Source of the DNA: Impatiens glandulifera
Lineage: Eukaryota > Streptophyta > Magnoliopsida > Ericales > Balsaminaceae
Direction of reading: 5' to 3'
Assembly (NCBI RefSeq): GCF_907164915.1
Contig: NC_061863.1
Location: forward strand, 35,809,382 to 35,873,381
DNA: 64,000 bases
Under the pieces are notes generated by a model, which saw only the letters and a list, made by a program, of their open reading frames with translations, did no database searches and had not been told where the DNA came from. A program made the position numbers and the translations under genes. The first letter of the stretch is position 1; each line of letters opens with the position of its first letter. Shown in pieces: positions 56,684 to 64,000 of this stretch.

Positions 56684-56697
56684 ATTTCTCCTTTATT
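56684..56697 (-). promoter_or_regulatory. Polypurine tract of element D
   Basis: Minus strand AATAAAGGAGAAAT next to the LTR start TGTTGGGTC; interrupted by T compared with A and B. Confidence 0.75.
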
Positions 56698-56872
56698 GAT
56701 GAAGAAATTGAAAACATGCATATATATATATATATCAAAATATGCATTCATCATATAAATAAACAAACTTTGTTCACTTACATCACGTTTCACAAATTTC
56801 CAAGACCAATATTCAAAACATCATCAAAGAAACATTGTTCAAAAAGACTTAAACAAAGTAAGAGAAAAGAAG

Positions 56873-59800
56873 TTATTGTTCTTCCCTTTTAACTCGAGGA
56901 TCGGTTGGACTCATGTCTTGACCGGATAGCATATTTAGAAACGGAGGAAAGCTGCGACCACCATGACCGCTTCCACTTGCACGACCTCTTTGATCAAGCC
57001 TGGATTGCCTACCGCGACCACCACCACTGCTTCGTCCTCCACAATCACCACCGCTTCGACCTCCGCCTCTTTTTGTTGGCCTAGGGTTCTCATCGTTGCT
57101 TAGAGCTCGTCTGGATCTAGTGTTGGTTGACACACCGTCACTTCTTCTACTTGACTCGCCTTGGGTGATTCGAGGTTGATCTCTTTCAGCATTAGCTTTT
57201 GCATTCTCCTTTGCTTGAAACTTCCTTGCAATAGAGTCAGCAAACTCATGTCGTTCACCATCATTTCTTCTTAAACAACCTTGAATTTCCACCATCTGAT
57301 TCTTCATCAGACTGAATTCATCCAAAGTCTCCCTATGACGGTCATCATTGATGTGTCTTTCAAGGTCCATCATTTCAGATTGACGGCTGAAGAGATTCTT
57401 TTCAAACATGGAAAAGTTTAAATTTGAGACGTGAGTCTCATACGTGTTCTTCTTCAGAGTGTTATCCAATTTAGTAAGAACTTTGATAACTTCGGCAAAG
57501 TTCTTTCTTTCGTCTTCCTTGGTGTTCAAGGCCTTTATCATGCTCTTCTGAAGAGATGAGAGCACAGAAGTCATAGACTTTAAAAGCTTGTTACCCTCAA
57601 CAGAGGATTCTTCATTTGATGAATTCTCTTGAGACTTTGCTGTCATACTCTGAATTGGTTCAAAATTTGTATGAATCTGCATGGATTTCTCAGGTTGATC
57701 CTTCTCAGCTACCTTAGCAGCTTCATTCTGCTCCTCTTCTGATATTTCCCTTTCAGCTCTCTGAAATCTTTCATAAAGATCACCAGAGTAATGGAGAGGA
57801 TTGTTGACATTTTCATGAACACTTCCCACAATGGTGTTGAGGAATAGAAGGGGCCTTGCATAACTTGCGTATTGATCTTGTTCCTCCTCAGATGAGGAAC
57901 ATTCTTCTTCAACATCCTTATCTTTTGAGGGTTCCCCCTCAAATCTGATAATTTCTAGTAGAGTAACCTCGGCCACCTTCTCTTGGCTTCCTCTGTTCTC
58001 GCAACAGGGATATCACAGCATTTTCTTCAATAGGAGCTTGAATAGCCTCCTCAACAACATCTTCTTCAATCACTTCTTCTTCATTTGTTTCAAGAGCTTG
58101 TTCAGGCTCTTAAACAATTACTTCTTCTTCTTCATGAGGATTCTCTCGAATGGGTTGATCCAGAATACGTCTTTCTTCAATAGAAAGATTCCCGAATTCA
58201 ATTAGAAGAGTAGCGTCTAGCTCATCGGCATCATCATCAGTATCAAGGATATCCATCGGTTCATCATCATCAAATGGTTTTGTACCAGAGCAATTAGCGC
58301 CATGAATGTATCTGGAAGCAACCGAGACGTAATTGTCCATGATATTATCCAGCCTCTTTAACACTTTCACTTCCACCTCAAAGCCTTTCTCAACATGGTT
58401 AAAATTAGCCTTTCTGACTTCAAGAATTGGGAATAAACCTCTTCCACATAAGCATGCTTCAACAAGATCTTTTCTCTTCAGAGCCTCAACCACCTCTGAA
58501 GTTTTAGCCCACTTGAGAACTTTCTTCTCATTGGCTACACGCTTCTTCCACTCTCGGGTTATTGCAGAATTTGACAGGGTTTCATTGTACTTGGAAGACA
58601 ATCTTTCCAGGGACCATGATTAAAAAATTTCCAACTTTTTAGCCGCAATGGCTTTAACTTGATCTAACACGAGGTCAACAATGCATGTTGCCTCCGATAC
58701 TTCTTTGGGAACTGGAGTTGCAATATCTTTATCTTTTCCAACAACCTCGACGGGTTTTGGAGTAGGTCTTGGTTCACTAAAAACAATTCCGCATGTCTGC
58801 CTTACAGAACGCATCAATTCGTATGCCGATTGGGGTTTCTTGAACAGCTCGGAAGGAAGCTCTACACGAGTAACCTTCCCGGCTACTAAAGAGTCTTTTT
58901 CAGCAAATTCACCAGCAACAAGAGTAAGAACAGCACCTTGTTCTGGTTGAGCACTTTCTGTAGCACCTGCGGTTACTTGATCGGGTTGAAGAACATGAGA
59001 CTCAATCCTGTTAGCATTTTCAATATCTAGACCAGCTGACTCAATAGTGGGCCCTTCAGCAGATTCTCTTATGGGAGAAAAAATAGATTCATCTTGTTCC
59101 ACTACAGGAACATCAAACTTAGGCACAACGGCCAAAAATTTAAAGGAGGTTACCTTCAATGATTTAGACGCGTGGGGGGCGCCTTCGTCTTCTTTTCCTT
59201 TGAGACACTGGATCTCGAAGGCTTTCTCAGGATGGTTGTCGGAGAAGACAGAGAGGACATGGGAGTTGCAGCAAGTACGCCTTGACATTGCCTTAATCTT
59301 GAATCGACTAATTCGGAGTCCTTCTTGGTGGAGCTTTTCAAACTAGAGGAACTGGCCTCAGATTCATTCACTGTCTTCGATCTCTTTGCCCCTGTTGACA
59401 TAACAGAAGTAGACGGTTGTTTTGATCGAGTAGAAGGCTTACCACCTGTTTGATAACTAGATGCACCAGATGTAGATTCCATCCTTATTAGGGTACTAAC
59501 GACTGTAAGAGTAAAGAATACCCTCGGAGAGTTGATCTTCTCAAGTTCACCCACAGAACCCCCAAATGCTCCATCAATCGAATCAGTTGAGCCGCATACG
59601 TTATGCTTTCCTTGTTTGCTTGACAGATCGAAAAGTAGAGGTTCTGGAAAAGGGTAGATGCCCAGTTTACCTGGATTCCCTTTGAGATGGCGCACATATA
59701 GTCGAAACGGTCTTGACTATAGAGTTGGAACGATCCAGATTTCCCTTGGAGCGCTTTTTCTACCACATCGTTCAGTAAAATGAAATGAGGTTTAAGGACC

Positions 59801-59985
59801 TTCTTGTTTCCATTTACATGGATCATCGAACCATCGGCAGAAAAGGTCTTCTTCATCTCTTGCATGACTTCTGATGAAAGAATCAAGTCGAACGTGTGCC
59901 CCTCCGTTGGAAGTTCAAAGAACCACGCATATACAGTTTCATCGAAAGAAGATTCCACACCGTTGATGGTTTCTACGATGGATTC
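56873..59985 (-). pseudogene. Element D ORF2, most complete copy, N-terminal end cut by element E
   Basis: Long open stretches (59958-59488, 59288-58620, 58601-58110, 57976-56873) give the best view of this protein: shared domain (FDETVYAWFFELPTEGHTF, IQVNWASTLFQNLYFS), Ser/Lys linker, helical KKRVANEKKVLKWAKTSEV part, acidic DDDEPMDILDTDDD, a Glu/Lys/Gln-rich helical region, and a C-terminal Arg/Gly tail (KRGGGRSGGD, GGRGRQSR) ending in DPRVKREEQ. At the codon where A and C have TGA, D has GGA. Frameshifts remain near 59490, 59160 and 58610. Its first roughly 45 codons lie beyond element E, outside the window. Confidence 0.82.
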
Positions 59986-60161
59986 TGTTAGAAAAATTAA
60001 TTAGATTAATTTTAAACCGGCCACACATTACAATTTTTGAATATTTATTCTAAATAATCAAAAAGGGAGAAATTGTTAGAAAAATTAAGTAGATTAATTT
60101 TAAACCGGCCACACATTACAATTTTTGAATATTTATTCTAAATAATCAAAAAGGGAGAAAT
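59986..60161 (+). repeat. Two 88-bp PPT/LTR-start tandem units
   Basis: Units start at 59986 and 60074, and the next TGTTAGAA is at 60162. Each holds AACCGGCCACACATTACAA, AATATTTATTCTAAATAATC and AAAAAGGGAGAAAT. Confidence 0.92.
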
Positions 60162-60289
60162 TGTTAGAAAATAATTGTTAGAACTTATGAAAGGTTTAAT
60201 GAATAGATAAATTAAGTTCAAATAAATATGTTAAACCGCTAAGTCATATCAAGTATATTAATTGGTTTAAATATAAAAAGAAGCTGCTG

Positions 60290-60352
60290 TAGCATAGTGA
60301 TAAACACCTCTGCTGGTCACACAGGTGACCAGGGATCAAATTTCATCGACTG
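60290..60352 (+). repeat. tRNA-like segment in element E LTR
   Basis: A-box-like TAGCATAGTGATAA followed by ACACAGGTGACCAGGGATCAAATTT, a degenerate B-box. The 3' LTR copy (63957 onward) has a better A-box (TAGCATAGTGGTAA) but lacks the rest. Confidence 0.4.
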
Positions 60353-60879
60353 CAAATAATATTTTTAGTTTTGCTATTTCAGGGAAATTGAGCAAAATCC
60401 GTTCGGTTGGAAATATATATATCGTTCGGTTGTTTGACTTCGGTTTGAAGTAAAAGCTTGGTCAACCGGTTCGGCCAAGAAGTTCAGTCAGCCGGTTGGT
60501 CAACTGGAGTTCAGTTAGGAGATCGGTCAAACATGCATTTAATGAAATAAGGCTCCAGTCAACCGGCACTTAATGCAGCCGCTCGGTCATAAATGAGTTC
60601 CGGTTTATTAAATGCTCCGGTTGATTAAATGCAGCCGCCCGGTCATAAATGTTCCAGTTGATTAAATGCAGTCGCTCCAATCATAAATATGCTCTGGTCA
60701 TTAATTGCCCTCAGCTCCGGCTAATAAATACTCTCAGGTTTGAGATGAAATCCGGACAGGTTCAACCTTTGTGCAGAAATCCGGAACGGTTCAAGTTCAG
60801 GACCGATTGAGTTACAACGGGCAAATGATTCAAAAATATGAATATCTTAAAGATAACGTGTTAAGACAAACAAAATATT

Positions 60880-61015
60880 CCTTGGGAATATGTAAGAGAA
60901 AGAAGAAACTAGGCATGGGGCAAGATAATGATTACAATATCCTTGGGAATATGTAAGAGAAGAAACTAGGCATGGGGCAAAATAATTATTACAATAGTCC
61001 TTGGGAATATGTAAA
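60880..61015 (+). repeat. Roughly 61-bp tandem duplication (about 2.3 copies)
   Basis: TCCTTGGGAATATGTAAGAG...ACTAGGCATGGGGCAA is repeated with starts at about 60879, 60940 and 60999. Confidence 0.85.
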
Positions 61016-61033
61016 AGAGAAAAACGAAGGCTT

Positions 61034-61265
61034 ATGCATGTCTGTCATGTGTCCAAACCGGCTTATGCATGTCTGCCATGTGTCCAAACCGGCTTAGTGC
61101 ATCATGTCTGCCATGTGTCCAAAATGCAAACCAGCTTATGCATGTCTGTCATATGTCCAAACCGGCTTAGTGCATGTCTGCCATGTGTCCAAAATGCAAA
61201 TCGGCTAAGTGCATGTCTGCCATGTGTCCAAACCGGCTTATGCATGTCTTCCATGTGTCAACCGG
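61034..61265 (+). repeat. Minisatellite of about 30 bp
   Basis: CATGTCTGCCATGTGTCC followed by AAACCGGCTTA(G)TG repeats about seven times with insertions of AAAATGC. It produces a spurious Cys-rich open frame. Confidence 0.88.
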
Positions 61266-61323
61266 CACGGCTTCCAGTGACAAATCTCCTAGAGAGAGAA
61301 ATATGACCTTTGTCATCTTCTCA

Positions 61324-61333
61324 CTATAAAAGG
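61324..61333 (+). promoter_or_regulatory. TATA box of element E LTR
   Basis: CTATAAAAGG about 690 bases before the PBS, a reasonable U3/R position. Confidence 0.6.
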
Positions 61334-62014
61334 AAGTTGGATCATTTCAAGATTAAAAAAGAGCTCTCGTGCGAACACGCAAATACGCGTGAGATTTCTA
61401 CGAAAAACCTCATTCAAGAGAGAAGAAACAGAAAACGAAAGATCTTACGCATAAGTGATTGAAATCCCGAAAGTGTTTGTGTATTGTGTGTGTATTTTAC
61501 CAAGTGTAAAAAGTTATTGTATTACATCATAGTGAGTGGTGTAACCGACGAGTAGCGATTAAGGCTCGTTCGGCATTGTGTGAGTGTTGTAACATTCAAG
61601 TTAGTGGAGATCCTTCTCATAATCTGAGAAGAAGGGGTGACGTAGGAGGGTTTGCTCCGAACATCCATAAAAAATCTTGTTTCGTGTCATTTCTTTTATT
61701 TCCGGCTTACTCACTCTAAAAACCAAATTATTACCAACCTAAACATAATCCTTAACCAAACCGGTCCATATATTCCATCTAACCGATTCCTTGTTAATCT
61801 CATCAAAACTAAGTCATGTGCGTTGCTTCAAGCTGAAATAGACATTTCCTCCCTTGAACCCGGTTCAAGAGTCTGTAACAGCTTGCGTAGTGTTAAGAAT
61901 GGCTTTAGTCTCTAACCGGACTATCACCAAATTGTGTGTTGTGTTGTGTAAGCGGCTACCCTTTCGAAACCGGAAACACCCTGGTCCTCCAAGGGCGTCC
62001 CCGATCCTAACAAG

Positions 62015-62026
62015 TGGTATCAGAGC
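62015..62026 (+). promoter_or_regulatory. Primer-binding site of element E
   Basis: TGGTATCAGAGC, two bases after the LTR end. Confidence 0.92.
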
Positions 62027-62060
62027 GAGGTTCTTAACACTCAAGCAACCGAATATCATC

Positions 62061-63453
62061 ATGTCTTTCATCAACGAGTCCCCCATGTTCTGCATCAAAG
62101 AATATGTTGATTGGAAGATACGCATGGAAGTGCATTTGGCCTCACAAGACGACGACATGTGGTATGTTATTACCGATGGTCCGATAAAGATTGATAAGCC
62201 AAGATACAAATGGACGACGGAAGATAAGAAGATGAATAACCTGGATAATGTTGCCAAAAACATTTTGTTCAAGTCGTTGGACAGAAACATGTTTAGTAAG
62301 ATCAAGCTGTGCTCCTCTGCTAAAAAAATTTGGGAGAAGTTGATCCAACTGTGTGATGGAAGCGACCAAATAAAGGAAAACTGTAAAAGAGCAGAAGGCT
62401 CTGATAGCTACTGAAATCAATAGCAAATGGGCCGATAGCGATTAAGACGACTCATCATCCAGCGACGGTGATGATAAAGCTGATACATGCTTCGCGGCTG
62501 AGAAAGAATCTAAGGTATTTCATTTCTCTTCTGAAGAATTTACTAAAGAAGACTTAGTTATTGCACTCAACGACATGGTCGATGAGTTCAAAAAATATTC
62601 TGTTTTAATACCGACTCGGACAAAATATGAAACCGGAAAGTCAAGTGGTACCGCTGGTGAGCCAAGCGGAACCGAGACTTACGAACCGATTGGACTGTCC
62701 TTAAAGAATGAGAAGCTCAAAGAGACAGTCCAATCGTTAACCGAAGAAAATGAGAGAATCAAATATGTCACGGCTTCTTGGAAGAGATCTAGTGAAGCGG
62801 TAAGCCAGATGTCTAATTACCAAAGACATCCCAAATGTAAATTTGGTATTGGTTATAACAAATCCGCCACTCACAAGCATTCCAACGGGATGAAACTAAC
62901 AAAAGACAATCTTCCTTTCATAAGATTTGTCAAGAGTTCATCAACCGAAAATGAGGAAGAACGTGGTCTAAAACCGGAAAAAGAAATAAAATATGTAAGT
63001 CCAACTGACTCGGAAAAATGGCTTCATCCTGAGAGAAGAAAAGCCAACCGGCCAGCAGGTAAACAAACCGATCAACGACCACATAGAATTAATCAAAATT
63101 CACCACAAAATAAGGCACTCTTAGGACAACAAAAAGATGTCAAGCCAAGCACCGGAAAAATAATTAGAACCATAACCGGGAAAGTTATCCGACTTATTAA
63201 AGTCTGGATTCCCAAGGGACTAATAAGCCACGGACCCAAAGAAAAATGGGGACCAAATTCTCTATTGTCTATGAATGCAGGTAAATCAAGACAGAAGCTT
63301 GGAAGAGACAGCATTGCATCCGGACGGCTACTGACGAACACATCACATGAAGGGAACAAGAATGAAGTGGCTAACATCCCCACAAAGCCACTTCTCGAGT
63401 CTAAGTTTTCTTCCCTTAGAAATATTTTAGGATTGTTAGATTACAAAATTTGA
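62061..63453 (+). pseudogene. gag: Element E gag without zinc knuckle
   Basis: The ATG at 62061 gives a 117-codon frame (W-rich N terminus, DDDMWYVITDGPIKI, SSAKKIWEKL). It ends shortly after DQIKEN, where the UBN2 core and CCHC knuckle should follow. After stops and a frameshift at 62414-62460 the protein resumes with an acidic/Ser segment, and 62575-63453 carries the C-terminal extension (LKETVQSLTEENERIKYV, QRHPKCKFGIGYN, WIPKGLISHGPKEKWGPNS). The frame runs past the point where B's gag stops, but no protease motif follows. The C-terminal part is closer to B than to A or C. Confidence 0.8.
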
Positions 63454-63462
63454 AGAAAAATT

Positions 63463-63829
63463 GTTAGAAAAATAAAGTTCTCCTTAAACCAAACCGTTTT
63501 TCCAAAAACCGGCCAACAATTACAATTTTTGAATATATATTCTAAATAATCAAAATGGGAGAAATTGTTAGAAAAATTAAGTAGATTAATTTTAAACCGG
63601 CCACACATTACAATTTTTGAATATTTATTCTAAATAATCAAAAAGGGAGAAATTGTTAGAAAAATTAAGTAGATTAATTTTAAACCGGCCACACATTACA
63701 ATTTTTGAATATTTATTCTAAATAATCAAAAAGGGAGAAATTGTAAAAAAAATTAAATAGATTAATTTAAAATCGGCCACACATTACAATTTTTGAATAT
63801 TTATTCTAAATAATCAAAAAGGGAGAAAT
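63463..63829 (+). repeat. PPT/LTR-start tandem units at the 3' LTR (one of 103 bp, three of 88 bp)
   Basis: Starts at 63463 (diverged, 103 bp), 63566, 63654 and 63742, followed by TGTTAGAAAATAATTG at 63830, which matches 60162. The 5' LTR has only two units, so copy number differs between the two LTRs of one element. Confidence 0.92.
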
Positions 63830-64000
63830 TGTTAGAAAATAATTGTTAGAACTTATGAAAGGTTTAATGAATAGATAAATTAAGTTCAAATAAATATGTT
63901 AAATCGCTAAGTCATATCAAGTATATTAATTGGTTTAAATATAAAAAGAAGTTGTTGTAGCATAGTGGTAAACACCTTTGCCTGGTTCAACCTTTGTGCA
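63830..64000 (+). mobile_element. Element E 3' LTR, continuing beyond the window
   Basis: Collinear with 60162-60317, then joins directly to the equivalent of about 60757 (GGTTCAACCTTTGTGCA), skipping about 440 bp present in the 5' LTR. Confidence 0.85.

Larger units (their letters stand above)
54772..59985 (-). mobile_element. Element D: A/C-family element, 3' part, cut by element E
   Basis: Minus strand: 3' LTR (54772-56683), PPT, and ORF2 from its C terminus (56873) back to 59985, where element E is inserted. Gag and the 5' LTR would lie right of the window. Left flank is array unit Y5 (...AAAATATTT). Confidence 0.88.
59986..62012 (+). mobile_element. 5' LTR of element E
   Basis: About 2,027 bp, TGTTAGAAAAATT to GATCCTAACA. 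It begins with two exact 88-bp units (59986-60073, 60074-60161), each starting TGTTAGAA and ending in a PPT (AAAAAGGGAGAAAT). It also contains a tRNA-like segment (60290-60352), a roughly 61-bp duplication (60880-61015), a minisatellite (61034-61265) and a TATA box (61324-61333). Short ORFs here are not credible. Confidence 0.85.
59986..64000 (+). mobile_element. Element E: LTR element with zinc-knuckle-less gag and no pol (right end outside window)
   Basis: 5' LTR (59986-62012), PBS (62015-62026), gag (62061-63453), then the 3' LTR from about 63463. No pol sequence occurs between gag and the 3' LTR. Left target half GATTC (59981-59985). The 3' LTR and the second target half run off the window. 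Inserted in element D ORF2. Confidence 0.88.

Noticed and set aside
61001..61306. 101-codon Cys/His/Val-rich frame
   Set aside because: Product of the 30-bp minisatellite in element E's LTR.
61854..62060. N-terminal extension of the gag frame into the LTR
   Set aside because: It covers the LTR end and the PBS; the ATG at 62061 is the reasonable gag start, matching A and B.

Overview
This is a plant nuclear window made almost entirely of transposable elements and a long AT-rich tandem array. I see no convincing host protein-coding gene, rRNA or functional tRNA. Plant origin is shown by Ty1/copia gag, protease, integrase, RT and RNase H in plant order, by initiator-Met-tRNA primer-binding sites, and by plant SINE-like heads. 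The extra non-pol ORFs resemble, from memory only, the 'putative plant transposon protein' ORFs abundant in Lamiales such as Gesneriaceae; that taxonomic guess is weak.

Layout. (1) <1-12994: element C, minus strand. It has a 5' LTR (10892-12994), a PBS, a broken gag, a promoter-bearing spacer and an extra ORF ('ORF2'), but no pol. It is interrupted by solo LTRs at 1416-3371 and 4135-8103, and the second carries a third solo LTR (5349-6715). (2) 12995-26941: tandem AT-rich array of about 3.8-3.9 kb units (Y) plus a related block (X), holding SINE-like sequences and promoter-like motifs. (3) 26942-51999: element A, plus strand, with two LTRs, a gag, no pol and an ORF2. Its gag is split by element B and its 3' LTR by a solo LTR (49106-51241). 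(4) 29400-42709: element B, minus strand, a complete 13.3-kb Ty1/copia element with 5-bp target duplication TGACC, full gag-pol domain order (now broken), and three tandem ORF2-like genes after pol. (5) 52000-54771: the tandem array resumes. (6) 54772-59985: element D, minus strand, with 3' LTR and most of an ORF2, cut by (7) element E (59986->64000), plus strand, with LTR, PBS, a zinc-knuckle-less gag and the start of the 3' LTR.

How it works together. B is the only element with pol, and A, C and E look like non-autonomous partners that would need such a pol. A recurring ORF2 family lies after pol or in its place. Each ORF2 whose upstream region is visible has its own TATA box (and in A and C, G-box motifs) and a pyrimidine-rich leader, so it appears to be transcribed from an internal promoter rather than from the LTR. 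The LTRs of the A/C/D family carry long arrays of a dyad (TTAGAC-N5-GTCTAA), and the same dyads recur in front of ORF2. In the E family the polypurine tract and LTR start are tandemly duplicated inside the LTR in exact 88-bp units. All coding regions are decayed by stops, frameshifts or nested insertions. Alignments and counts were done by eye.
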